A stretch of DNA of 64,000 nt from contig CM076849.1 of assembly GCA_039519185.1 (NCBI GenBank), forward strand, positions 62,082,587 to 62,146,586, in the 5' to 3' direction. The notes below the pieces were generated by a model that did not search any database, was not told the DNA's origin, and saw only the letters and a list, made by a program, of their open reading frames with translations. The first letter of the stretch is position 1, and each line of letters begins with the position of its first letter. Positions 36,699 to 48,051 of the stretch are shown piece after piece. A program made the position numbers and the translations under genes. The stretch comes from Astragalus membranaceus (lineage: Eukaryota > Streptophyta > Magnoliopsida > Fabales > Fabaceae).

Positions 36699-37071
36699 CA
36701 TTAGAGGATAGTCTGGCTGAGGACTCTTAAACTAAGCGCTACTGGGAGGCAGCCCAGAGTTTTTAAACTAATAAATTGTTTTTGTGGTTTTTGTTGTTTT
36801 GTGCAGGATTTCAGAGTTTGAAGGACGAATCAGGTTGTGGCAGCAACTGTTGCTGTAGCAATGTGGCAGCAACGTATGAGTTAATCGTTGCACTGGTAAA
36901 ATTTGGGGAAAAAAATATCTTAAGCCAAAAAGTAAACAGTAGAGTTATCACATGTGTCTTATCCAAAACCACCACAGATGAGCCTAACCCTAACCAACCC
37001 TCTCCCCATATACCTACCAAAATCACCAAAACACCAACCCCTCCACCTCAGCCACTAAACCAAAACACTAA
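36699..37071 (+). other. Athila post-integrase region, left half
   Basis: It starts with a short segment (36700-36780) containing CTGGGAGGCAGCCCAG, common after Athila integrase. An open stretch follows (36776 to the CACTA edge) that becomes Pro/Asn/Thr-rich (PNPNQPSPHIPTKITKTPTP). It is cut by the CACTA element at 37071. The right half resumes at 47463. Confidence 0.6.
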
Positions 37072-37094
37072 CACTACAAGAATTTTGTGCATTA

Positions 37095-37680
37095 CCCGGT
37101 AAATTTCCGGCGGATTTTTGCTGTTACCGGCGGATTTGTTCCGCCCGTAAATTACCGGCGGGCTTTCCTCAATTTTCGGTGGTTTTTAATCCCCCAGTAA
37201 ATTACCGGCGGATTTTCCCTTTGTTTCCGGCGAAACTGTTCTTTAGAATAAAAATAAAAAAACAACTGGATGCGCCGGTAATTACAGTTACCGACGGAAA
37301 TATTGGTTAATATTAAAAAAATATAAAAAGAAATCCGTCGGTAATACCGGTTTCCGGTCCATATATCCGCCGGTAATCACCGGCTACAATTTCGGCCGGT
37401 AGATAGACTTTTTGGCGGATGTTTTTGAAATTCAAATTTTTAAAATTCCGCCGGTAATTTGGAAATATCCGCCGGTAATCAACAAGGCGGTTTTTTTAAA
37501 ATTCGTATTTTTCAAAATTCCGCCTGTAAGCTCAACATTTCCGCCGGTAATTGCGTAATATCCATCGGTATGCAGAAGATCCGCCGGTAAGATCCATTTC
37601 CGGCGTATTAGCGTCTAGGAAATTGTTTTGACTCGTTTGACCGGATCCGCCGGTAAGAACCATTTCCGGCGGATATTTTC
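37095..37680. repeat. CACTA left sub-terminal repeats
   Basis: More than 15 copies of CCGGCGG or its complement CCGCCGG, many followed by TAA or ATTT, lie in both orientations. The matching set at the right end is at 47110-47455. Confidence 0.9.
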
Positions 37681-38680
37681 GTATTTTAAAATTATAGCCG
37701 TTTGAGAAGCTCTATATATTGAGACATTTCTCACTCCCTACTCTCTCCACCCGAAAATCACTCTATTCTCTCCATTTTTTTCTAAACTGAAAACTACACT
37801 ATTTCTCTCCAATTCTCTCCATTCTTCTCTTGCTGCCCATTCTCTCCTATTTCTTTGTTCGGCGGTTCATCTGGCAGCATACAGGTATGATACTTCCTTC
37901 CTTCCTTCATATTTTTCTCCATTTTCTTCTCTTGTTTAATTAATACTTCTGATACTTCTGAAATTATTTTGTTAGCTGTTCTTTGGAGTTTGGTCGAAAA
38001 TTTATTCGAAGTAATCCGGAATTAGCGTCAAGTCAGACACTTCTCTTCACTACCGGTAAGTTATCAACTTATAGATATTATTAGTATTTAGTAAAAACTT
38101 ATTTGATGTTGTGAGTTTATAAGTTTTTGTTAAAAAAATAGATAAATTTAATTTGTTGTATAAAAATTAGATTGTAATTAATATTAGTTGTTTATGTATT
38201 TTAAAAAAATAAATACGAATTATTATATAATATAATAGTATATAATATAAGCAGTTTTTAAAATAAAAAAGTAAAAAGTAAAAAATAAATACGAATTATT
38301 TTATAATATAATAATAGTATTATATAAATAGTATTATATAAATACGAAATATTATATAATATAATATAATATAATACGAATTATAAATATTAATTATTTT
38401 GTTTATTTATTGAAATAATTTGAAAAAAAATAAATAAATTAAATTTGTTGTATAATTTTTAGATTAGAATGTAGTTAATATTTGTTGTTTATATTTTTTA
38501 AATAAAATAAATACGAATTAGTAATATATATTTGTTAAAAAAGGAAAATTAATATGATATAAAATGTTTCTAATTACTAAAAACACATTATATTGTAATT
38601 ATTTATTTTATTAATTAAAATAAAATTAGAGTAAATTATTTAGTAACACATTAATAGAGTTGTTCTAATACACATATATG

Positions 38681-38688
<8 letters not shown>

Positions 38689-38723
<35 letters not shown>
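38689..38723. repeat. (AT)n microsatellite
   Basis: About 35 bp of alternating AT, just upstream of the transposase start codon. Confidence 0.9.
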
Positions 38724-38727
<4 letters not shown>

Positions 38728-38759
38728 CCTATATATATTATAGGAACATCCACAAAAAA

Positions 38760-39239
38760 ATGGATCGCAGTTGGATGTATGATCGAATGTATTCTGGAAG
38801 AGCTGTGTTGAAGCGACGTTTTGTGCAAGGAGTCGAAGAGTTTGTTCTTTTTGCTAAGCGTCAAAAAGAATTTGAGCGACAAGGTGGAATTAGATGTCCT
38901 TGCTCCAAATGTATGTTTTGATCTATAAAAAATAAAGGTGGTGTTCGACTTGATTTGTACAATAATGGGTTTAAGCCAAATTAATTGATATGGACCCATC
39001 ATGGCGAGGTAGCAGCTGGAGTTCCTGCAGTTGATAATGTTCCTGTCCAAGTAGAAGGTCCCACGTCAAGTCCAGTCGTAGCTTCCACATCAAGTAGTAA
39101 TCCAACGACTACGGGATATCAGCCGCCGCTTGATGTTGTTCAAAGGATGATATCTAATGCTGTCAGTGTAAATTTGGATTTCGAAGAACCATAATATGAT
39201 GCTGAAGAAGTTCCAAACGAGGAAGCTCAGAGGTTTTAT
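38760..39239 (+). pseudogene. CACTA transposase, N-terminal transposase-associated domain
   Basis: The ATG at 38760 starts MDRSWMYDRMYSGRAVLKRR, followed by GVEEFVLFAKRQ and IRCPCSKC, the conserved Cys-rich N-terminal domain of plant TNP2-type transposases. In-frame stops follow at 38919-38921 and 38982-38984 inside the conserved continuation (GVRLDLYNNGFKPN, then WTHHGE). A Ser/Pro/Val-rich linker runs from about 39010 to 39190, with another stop at 39192-39194. The stops show decay. Confidence 0.8.
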
Positions 39240-41412
39240 ATGTTTTTGAGTGAGACAAATAAACCAATATTTGAAGGATCTATAGACTCTAAGTTATCAA
39301 TGTGTGTTCGGTTGTTTGGTCTTAAGTCTCAATTTAACGTTGCGGAATTGTGCATGGAATACACGACTAAAATGATGTTGGATGCAACCCCCGTTAGAGG
39401 AATTTTGCCGCAGAGTTATTATGATGCTAAAAGATTGGTGTCGAAGCTTGGTTTAAATTCCATAAGAATTGGTTGTTGTGTGTCTGGTTGCATGATCTAT
39501 TATAACAATGAGTTTGGCATAAATAATGGAGAATTGTTGGAATGCAAGTTTTGTCAAGAGCCACGGTATCGTGTCAGCAGGAAAGGGACAAGCAGAGGCA
39601 AACCAGTTCCAAGGAAAGCAATGTTCTACCTGCCGATTATACCAAGACTGAAGAGGTTGTTCACTTCATTGGAAACTGCGGGTAAAATGACGTGGCACTA
39701 TGAAAATAGAAATAATTCTGGTGAATTACGTCATCCATCTGATGGTGAAGCTTGGAAGCATTTTGATTGTGTTCATCCAGATTTTGCCAATGATCCACGC
39801 AATGTTTGGCTTGGTTTATGCTCTGATGGTTTCACACCATATATTCAAGCGTCAGCAACACCGTATTCTTGTTGGCCAGTTATTGTTACCCCATACAACC
39901 TTCCTCCTGATATGTGTATGTCTAAACCCTACATGTTTTTAAATGCTATAATACCAGGGCCAACTAATCCAACAACTGGTATTGACATATATTTGCAACC
40001 TTTAATTGATGACCTAAAAAGGTTGTGGAATGGTGTTTTAACTTATGATGCATCACGAAGACAAAATTTCATGATGAGGGCAGCTTTGATGTGGACCATT
40101 AATGACTTTCCTGCGTATGGAATGTTGTCTGGATGGGGGACACATGGTAAGATGGAGTGTCCGATTTGCATGGTTGACACAAAGGCTTTTACTCTTAAAT
40201 ATGGAGGAAAAACCTCGTGGTTTGACTCGCACCGTAGGTTTTTACCTACCGAGCATCCTTTTAAAAAGTCAAAATATGCATTCATCAAGGGGAATGTTGA
40301 AACAGCTAAACCTCCGCGTACGCTGACACCAGAAGAAGTTTGGAACAGTGTCAAGGATATCCCTCTTGTGGAAGTTGTTGCGGGTGTTGTTTCTCGTCTA
40401 GATGGTTATGGATTATGGCATAATTGGACCAAAAAAAGTATTTTTTGGGAACTTCCATATTGGAAAGATAATCTATTGAGACACAATCTAGATGTAATGC
40501 ATATTGAAAAGAATTTCTTTGATAACATATTTAATACTGTTATGAACGTGAAAGGTAAAATGAAAGACAATGAGAAGGCTAGAAAGGACGTGGATCATTA
40601 CTGCAGGCGAAATGATTTGTTGTTGGTTGAGCAAGCTAATGGTAGGACACTAAAACCCAAAGCCAATTATAGTTTATCTACGGAGCAAGCGAAAGCAGTT
40701 TATCGGTGGATTTCTGAGTTGAAAATGCTAGACGGCCATTCTTCGAATTTAGCAAGATGTTCCAATGTGGATAATGGGAGGTTACATGGGATGAAGAGCC
40801 ATGATTGTCATGTATTCATGGAGTGCTTACTTCCTATTGCCTTTAGTTTGTTGCCAACACACGTTTTGAATCCGCTCATTGAAATAAGTCAATACTTTAA
40901 GAATTTGTGTTTTGCAACGCTAAAAGTGGATGACCTTACAAAAATGGAACAAGACATCCCACTTATCTTATGCAAGTTGGAGAGAATATTTCCGCCTGGT
41001 TTCTTTGATTCTATGGAGCATCTTCCTATTCATCTTGCATATGAAGCTAAATTTGGCGGACCTGTCCAATACAGATGGATGTATCCGTTTGAAAGGTTAG
41101 TTAATATATATATATATATATGAAAGAAGTTTCTATATATCATTTGGATTAGATGATTATTAACATATCATTTTCTGTAGGTTCATGGGTGATTCAAAAA
41201 GATCAGTTAAAAATAAAGCTAGAGTTGAAGGATCGATATGTTTTTCTTACTTACACCGTGAAACAACTCATTTTTGTTCTTATTATTTCAAGAATGAATT
41301 TGCTCCTAGAAGTAGTCGAAATGAAATGGAAATTGAATGTCCAAGACATCATTTAGCTTTGTCTGTCTTTTGTCTACCTGGTCGTCCGTCTGGAAAAGAG
41401 TCAATTCATTAG
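39240..41412 (+). pseudogene. CACTA TNP2 transposase core (two exons)
   Basis: Exon 39240-41095 carries the hallmark blocks of the TNP2 family: GWGTHGKMECPICMVDT, LDVMHIEKNFFDNIF and SHDCHVFMECLLPIAF, ending MYPFER. A typical intron follows (donor GTTAGT at 41096, acceptor TGTAG ending 41180, 85 bp). The next exon continues in frame with FMGDSKRSVKNKARVEGSIC and HLALSVFCLPGRPSG, the domain after the TNP2 core. A stop TAG at 41410-41412 ends it early; homologous sequence continues after it. The long clean core suggests decay is not very old. The active enzyme would cut and move the element by its TIRs. Confidence 0.88.
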
Positions 41413-42054
41413 CTAACAGAAGAAGAGTTAAATTCAGCCCATGTTCATGTTTTGATAAACTGTACTGAGGTCCAACCATTCATTGAGTATGTATTTCTCG
41501 ACCTAGCTATCTCAATTAGTTAATAAATTAAATTACACAGTTGTGTAATGACAATTAATAATTTCTTATTAGGGAGTTCTTGTCATCAGTGGCAGTAAGT
41601 GAAGAACAATCTTCTGCTCATATTCATGCGCATTTTCCAACGTGGTTTAGGCAATGTGTGTATTCCCTCCCGTCGACTCCTACCAACCAACACTTGAGGA
41701 ACTTATCTGATGGTCCTCGAAGATGTGTTAAAGAATAGCACACATATTTTGTCAATGGATACAAATTTCACACTAAGGAATGGACAGAGGGCAGAGAAAC
41801 AGTCAATAGTGGAGTTTGCATGAAGGGTGTCACTGGGAGAGGCGAAGATGATTTCTATGGTGTGGTTGAACACATATAAGAACTTGCGTACCCTTATCTT
41901 GATTATAGTCAAAAGGTAGTTGTTTTTTTATTGTAATTGGTTTGATCCGTCCGCTCGAGGAACATAGTTTAATCCAAAGACAAATACAGTGGATATTAAA
42001 ATGAATAGTGGATATCGACTGTATGATCCGTTCGTCATTGCACAAAATGTGAGA
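41413..42054 (+). pseudogene. CACTA transposase C-terminal part, left half
   Basis: Behind the stop the protein can be followed: LTEEELNSAHVHVLINC, then another intron-like break (about 41487-41572, acceptor CTTATTAG), then FPTWFRQCVYSLP and the terminal domain with FVNGYKFHTKEWTEGRETVN, SGVCMKGVTGRGEDDFYGVV. Several stops occur (for example near 41737, 41878 and 41935). The domain is split at 42054, where solo LTR-3 inserted. Confidence 0.72.
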
Positions 42055-44409
42055 TGTAACATCCCCTATTTTTTTGCTATTTAATTAGATTGGCGTAATA
42101 TTATTTATTAGTGAATTATTTAGTTGATTGAAATTATTTAAATTGAAAATGACTTGTTGATTTATTAATTGTGCGATTTGTGTGATTGATAATTAATTGA
42201 ATGTTAGTTAGAATGCTTAGAGTGATGGGAGTCATAGGACATAGGAAGGTTAAGTGAGGGGTAAACTTGTCATTGTACCCTACCCTTTGTAAACCCCCAG
42301 CCGAGCTACATGCATAAACACTTCATTTTTAACTTTTCAAAAGAGAAAGAAAAACAGATACTGAGAGGGGAGAAAGGGAGAGTGAGACGCGAGAGGGAGA
42401 GGGAAGAAGAGGAGAGGAGGGTTCATCAAAGTTCAGTGCATGTATGATCTATCCATACCAAACTGACCAGCTCACCTTCCTCTTTCCATTGATCACCAAC
42501 TCGAAATCATCCCCCTCCTCCACCATAAATCACCATTGGAGGACAATCCAAGCTCCACTTACCCAAACACCAAATCTGAACCATTGCATGTTGGTTGGGT
42601 GAGAATTAGGACCGACCCCAGTCCCTAGATCACAAGTTGAATCAACTTAGGGAGCACTTCAGAATTTGGGTTCAGTGTGCAAGCTCTAGGAGACCTGGAT
42701 TTCAGCTTTGAGTTGTCTCGAAGCGGTTTAGCGAGAGAATTCGCGGTCCTCCGTTCGTCGTGTTCGATAAGTCTCGGCATTATGTGGTTGTCGTCGCAAA
42801 AGAGGTGAGTTCTATACTCACTAGGATGTTATGGTCATGTGTGTTATGTTCTGATATTGAGCCTCGCATTTTATGAAAAACCGGTGTCGAATCGATTGCG
42901 AAAATATCGTTCTAAGTCATGGAGCCGTTTGATCGTTGGACTGAAATTGTGATTAAATTGCATGATTGATATGTGGATTGTGATGATTGGATTGTGTCTG
43001 GAATTATGTGTATAAATTCTGTTTGAAGGTTGGATGTCGACCGGGTTACGGATTAGAAACGATCGGAAAGCGAAACGGAACGAAAGAGGACATTATTCTG
43101 AGTTCACAGGACGCACGGACCGTGCGCCCCTGGGCACGGATCGTGCGTCCCCTTCTGGTTGCCAATTTGAGAAAAGTAACAGGACGCACGGATCGTGCGC
43201 CCCTGGGCACGGATCGTGCGCCCCCTTCGAGTACTGTACTCCTAAATTCCGTTTCGTCGCTCCTTTCGGTTCCAAACCTCTTCTGATCTCCTTCTCAGCC
43301 AACTGTGATGATGTGACCCTATTAATACCCTTGTTTGATTGATTCTAACTCTCTCTTGAGGATATGACCCTAAGTATGAGATTGTTATGCCTAAGCTAAG
43401 TTCATGTTATGAGACCGATTATCTTATTGTGGTTATGCCTAGTGTGATTGATGTATTTATGCTGGACTGACTGGATTAGCATCATGATAAGTTGGGTTAG
43501 TAAGCCTTAGTAAGCCATGTGAGATTACTTAATTATAAGATTAAGTTAGTAATTAGATCACCTAATGTTAATAAAAGATTATGTTAAGTTCAGTTTATTG
43601 TTATGTTATTGTTATATTTAAGTTCATTGTTGAGTTCAGTTCAGGTATATCTTCATATATATCTTTAGTCGGGGTGACGACCCTATTTAGTTTAGTGTGC
43701 TAGGGGAGAGGCAGTCATGAGCCTTATGAACCTAGGCCCCGTTAGGGACCCAGCCGATTAGTGGGGACGGGTTCACCGGAAGCTTATTATGCCAAGTGAC
43801 CGGTGACACGCTATAACTTTAGTTAGTGTTGTGTCTTGTAACCGGCTTGAGGGTTATGAGGACAACGTTTAGTTAGTTAGCCACATAGTCAATTTTGAGG
43901 ACTATGATTTATGAGTTAAGTATAATGAATCAAGCATAATTGAACCGAGAGAATTAGTAAGGGGTCGCGATAGAACTCACTGAGACAAGTTGTCTCACCC
44001 AATCCATTGTTGTTGTTTTCAGTTAAGCAGGGAAAGTTGAAGACCGTGAGGCACGGCTATGGAGACGCTTGAGGAGCGGTCGCTATCTTTATTTCTTTAT
44101 GTCTTGTATTTTAGTTTCCTTTTGTGTTTCTGTATTTCTATTCAGTATCTTAAGACTATTCGATTGTACGACTTATGTCTTTCAAGTTGTAAATCGCTTC
44201 CGCAGACTTTCGATTTTTGAGTATTGAACACTAGTTGAGGGTGTAAGGACCGACTTTATTTATATTCTGTTCAGTTATGTAAGTACGTTTGATGAGTAAT
44301 TCAACGAAGTTTAGTATGTGTTCAATATTTTGAAAGGAAAGTCACTCTGATGTATGCCAGTAGTGCATTTCGGTAGTTTCTACAAGTTAGAAATTATCGG
44401 GGTGTTACA
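42055..44409. mobile_element. Solo LTR-3 (2,355 bp) inside the CACTA transposase
   Basis: It begins TGTAACATCCCC and ends CGGGGTGTTACA, with TGAGA on both sides (42050-42054 and 44410-44414). It has no retroelement genes. The ends are of the same type as solo LTR-1 and -2, but I see little shared interior sequence, so it is a related or separate family. Small open frames inside are not convincing genes. Confidence 0.87.
43105..43225. repeat. Duplicated palindromic GC-rich block in solo LTR-3
   Basis: A 73-bp-spaced duplication starts at 43107 and 43180, each with CAGGACGCACGGA and GGGCACGGATCGTGCG. The word GCACGGATCGTGC is a near-perfect palindrome present three times, with a one-base variant (GCACGGACCGTGC) in the first unit. 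Confidence 0.85.
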
Positions 44410-44414
44410 TGAGA

Positions 44415-44740
44415 CAAGTCTATTATGTCTCTTATCCAAAAACACGGACTGATCGGTGTGGTTGGTGTGTCGTAATTAAGACAAAACCAAGAGGTCGCAT
44501 TGAGACAAATGATGACACAGTGGAGGACGTGCCATATCAAATGGATGAAATGTCCAATGTAAATGAAGTGATTGAAGTTTAACCCATTACTCATTTATGT
44601 GATGAGCCAAACACTGGTGATGAAGTTAATGAAGAAGAAAATACAAATCATGAGGATGCAGTCGATCATGTCGGTGTATCAGGAATTCACTCATCTGATG
44701 ATGATGATGGTGATTTCGAGAAAGAATGGGATTCTAATTA
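44415..44740 (+). pseudogene. CACTA transposase C-terminal part, right half
   Basis: After the second TGAGA copy the terminal domain resumes: QVYYVSYPKTRTDR and CVVIKTKPRGRIE, typical of the end of plant TNP2 proteins. An acidic tail rich in Asp/Glu/Asn follows, up to a stop near 44738. A stop at 44582-44584 interrupts the tail. Confidence 0.72.
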
Positions 44741-44880
44741 ATTAGATGATCTTTTTTGTAATTAATTAATTTGTTATGAAATATTAATATTTATATTTAT
44801 CAGACTTGATTCATGTATGTTATTCATCATTTATGCATGTTATTCATTATTTATGTTATTCATCATGTATGTTATTCATC

Positions 44881-44882
<2 letters not shown>

Positions 44883-44924
<42 letters not shown>
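44883..44924. repeat. (AT)n microsatellite
   Basis: About 40 bp of alternating TA between the two CACTA genes. Confidence 0.9.
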
Positions 44925-44926
<2 letters not shown>

Positions 44927-46855
44927 TACAGTCATAGCATCATCGGGATCAGAATCTGATCATGACCTACCTCGTGACCCACCGACCGGTTTTTTTACGA
45001 AGATTTCTACATCTTTACATGGCCGTCGTTGTCGTGTAACTCGTGTCGTTGTTGATGGCCCTTTTTGTGGTTCCACCTGCTAGTACGGATGATGGCAGTG
45101 GACCTAGTACACTGAGTCATCCATTTGTGCCTCCACCCGGTACTCCCATACCCCCTAGATGCAGATGAGATACGCAGATATAATATTGATAATGAGGTGG
45201 TTGAGGTTATGCCCGACGATCGTATAGTAGTGAAGGTTGTTGGCCACCAGTAAGTATTTATTTATTTATTAATGATATTTGTTTGATTTATATTTAAAAC
45301 TTTAATTATAATTATTATCTAAAAAATTATCTTTTCTATGTACAGATTTATTCTCGGGAGGATTGTATCCAGCACGATCACAGACATCATCAAAGCAAAT
45401 TACTCTAAACCCTGGCCGAATTGGACGGAGGTCAAAAAAGATAAGGATTCAAAGATGTGGAATGCATTCAGAGTAAGTATTTTTATGAATTAATTAATTT
45501 TTAATTTTTTAATTTTGTTGAATTGATTAATTTGTTTTTACTAACAAGTTAATTAAATTTGTTTAAATAGGAAAAAATGGCATGGTACCCAGATGCGGCG
45601 AAGGAAGTTGAGAGAACATTCAACACAAGAGCTTCTCTTCGCTTCTCTGAAATGCTCCGGGAACACCGTAATAAGAAACAGAAGCCAACATAGATCGGTG
45701 ATTCTGATTGGCATGAGCTCCAACTGAAATGGAACGATGAGAAGTATAAACAAAAATGTGAGAAAGTCAAGAAGAATCGTGCTTCTGAGAGAGGGGGTTG
45801 CATAAACACGGGTGGTTCTATCAACGCAGCTGAACATTACAGACGCATGGTAAATTTAATAATTAATTAAATTTATATTATACATACGTACATATTTTAT
45901 ATTTTATTAAGTAATAATATTAAATAATAACTATGTATATATAGGAGGCTTTTCTTGGTCAGCCACCTACTTTGCCTGAGTTACACCACCAACTTCATAT
46001 GCGAGAGGAGACTGGTGAATATATTGAAGACCGGTCAAGGGAAATTTCGGTAAATAATGTTTATTATTTATATTTATATATTGTTTTTATTATATTATAT
46101 TATGTATTACATACTAATGGTTATTCATTTCTTGGTTGTTGCTTTCAGGAAAATTTCTATGATTGGCAGACCAGTTATCGTGAAACTCAACAGAGTAGTG
46201 GCAGTGAGATTGATGTCAGTCAAGTGGATTTTCTTGCTTGGCAGAAATCTGTTGGGCCATCAAAAAGTGGCTGGTTAGTAGGAGCTGGTGGTTTGGGCCG
46301 TCTGCTTTCCCAAATTCCAATATTCCAAATCTGATTCCCGCATCTTCTTCAGACAGAAGTACTGGTCGCTCTTATGTCCCTACGCTTTCAGAATTAAGCA
46401 ATGTTCAGCTGTTGACGCAAAAATTGAGCGATAAACAACGTGAGATCGAGCGACGGAAGGTACATGATCAGGAAATACAACAGATGCGGGAGCAGCAGGC
46501 GGAGCAGCAGCGGTTGAATGAGGTGCGCTTTAAGGAAATGATGGATACTATGTGTCAATACCCAAGGCCATCTATGCCACCATCAACATCATTTTATCCA
46601 CCGTAGTAGATGCAGCCTTACGGCTCTGCTTTTCAGCCGTACAAACCATTCGTCCGGCCTTCCTTCCACAGCCCGTATGGTCAGCCGTACTCTCAGCCTG
46701 AGCAGCAACCCCAACAACTTCAGCAACCCCAGCAATAGCCCAAGCAACCCCAGCAGCAGCCCAACACAGATCTAGACCTCAACAATACTGATTTTGAAAC
46801 ATGGTTAAATAATACAGACCTCAACAACAACCCGTCTGACCGCTACTATCAATAG
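44925..46855 (+). pseudogene. CACTA second gene (plant transposase accessory protein, multi-exon)
   Basis: Five exon-like blocks can be joined by GT-AG introns. They are: VVEVMPDDRIVVKVVG (to about 45249); LGRIVSSTITDIIKANYSKP and WPNWTEVKKDKDSKMWNAFR (45346-45472); WYPDAAKEVERTFNTRASLR and SDWHELQLKWNDEKYKQK (about 45571-45848); EAFLGQPPTLPELHHQLHMR (about 45945-46049); and FYDWQTSYRETQQSSGSEID onward (from about 46150). The C-terminus is a coiled stretch (LTQKLSDKQREIERRK) and a Pro/Gln-rich tail to about 46853. This matches the second gene found in plant En/Spm-like elements. A stop at about 45692 and others in the tail show decay. Confidence 0.75.
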
Positions 46856-47109
46856 CAGTTTTATTAGATATTTTAATTTCAATTGTTGGATATTTTAATT
46901 TATATTTGTAATAAATATTTTATAATAATTTTATCATTTTAAAGCTTTATTCAATTCTCGTTTAATTAGTATTTATTTAAAAAATAAATATTTATATTAA
47001 AAATTAATAATAATTTTTTTTAATTAAATAAACGAATTAAATAATAAATATCAATAAACATTTTAATAAACGAATAATAAAAAAACTATTTTTTTTTAAA
47101 AAAAAAATC
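46856..47109. other. AT-rich CACTA 3' sequence
   Basis: About 250 bp of very AT-rich sequence between the second gene and the sub-terminal repeats. I see nothing else in it. Confidence 0.6.
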
Positions 47110-47455
47110 AAAGTTCCAGCGGATTCCTAAGATGTTACCGGCGGCTTTGGCGCCGGTAATTACCGGCGGAATTTCGAATTAGCGGCGGATCATAAAGTAA
47201 ATTACTGGCGTATTAGGTAACAGTTACCGTTGGATTTTCCGCCGGAAATTACCGGCGGATTTTCCGGCGTTACCGGTGGATTTTCCGCCGGAAATTACCG
47301 GCGGAAAATCTGCCGTTAATTTCCGGCGGAAAATTCGCCGTTAACGGTTACCTGCGAGTGGTTTTCCGGCGAAAAAATCCGCCGGTAATGTGCAATTTCC
47401 GGCGGATTCTTGCCATTACCAGCGGATTTTGTCCGCCAGAAATCCCAAAATTTCT
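47110..47455. repeat. CACTA right sub-terminal repeats
   Basis: Dense CCGGCGGA/TCCGCCGG words in both orientations mirror the left end. TACCGGCGGA and TTTTCCGCCGGAAATTACC recur several times. Confidence 0.9.
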
Positions 47456-47462
47456 TGTAGTG

Positions 47463-48051
47463 TGAAGAACCCCAAATTCAGTCAAATGAAGAGCCTAACC
47501 TAGTGCCCACAACACCCCAGCCCGATGCCCAAATTCAAAAAGACAGTGTTGCTGCAGCAACAGTAGTAGAGGTAAATGTGACTAATCCACCTCTAGTGGC
47601 TGAAAAGAAGCCCAGAACCAGGGTAATGGCAAGAAAGAGGAAGTTTAAAAAGGTCCAAGAAGCAGAGGCAGAAGGTGTTGGGGCCAATGCTGAAGAATAG
47701 GCAGAGATGGAAAGAGTTGTGGCTGCTGCAAGTGCTGACAAAGAAGATGATGATGTGCGTGATGCTGCAGCAATAGCAGAAGCTGAGAAAGTTGCAGCAG
47801 CTAAAGCTGCTCTGGAGCTTGTAGCCAAGACAGTGCTGAATTTGAAGGAACCGTCTTCTGTTGCTGGTTCTGCTGTTGCAGATGCAGACTCAGTGCTGCA
47901 GCAATCTGATGCTGCAGCAACAATAGAAGATGGCAATGCTGGCAAAGAACCAGTAGCCAAGAAGCCCAAAGTCTACAAACCTAGAGTCAAGCGTGGAGGC
48001 AAGACCAGAACCAGTCCTAGAGCACCATCAGGAAAACCTTCTACCTCTTAA
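47463..48051 (+). pseudogene. Athila post-integrase reading frame, right half
   Basis: The frame after the CACTA edge encodes a low-complexity Ala/Lys/Glu/Val-rich protein. It has TTPQPDAQIQKDSVAAATVV, a basic patch (KKPRTRVMARKRKFKK), a stop TAG at 47698-47700, then AAAIAEAEKVAAAKAALELV and a basic Pro/Ser-rich end (KRGGKTRTSPRAPSGKP) with stop TAA at 48049-48051. Ala-Ala-Ala runs are encoded by GCTGCAGCA words. Its position matches the extra reading frame that many Athila elements have after integrase, but I see no membrane segment or envelope feature, so its role is unknown. Confidence 0.6.

Larger units (their letters stand above)
37072..47462 (+). mobile_element. CACTA (En/Spm) DNA transposon
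   Basis: The left end is CACTACAAGAATTTTG and the right end is the inverted form CAAAATTTCTTGTAGTG, ending at 47462. The neighbouring 3 bp are TAA (37069-37071) and TGA (47463-47465), an imperfect match to the 3-bp duplication expected for CACTA. Both ends are packed with sub-terminal CCGGCGGA/CCGCCGGTAA words (37095-37660 and 47110-47455), the usual transposase-binding landscape. Inside are a TNP2-type transposase gene and a second gene, both degenerate. The element is 10.4 kb, or about 8.0 kb without solo LTR-3. It splits the Athila 3' region. Confidence 0.92.

Noticed and set aside
36776..37071. Signal peptide-like start (MFLWFLLFCAGFQ) of an envelope protein
   Set aside because: The hydrophobic start is short and overlaps a non-coding segment common after Athila integrase; the rest is low complexity without a second membrane segment.
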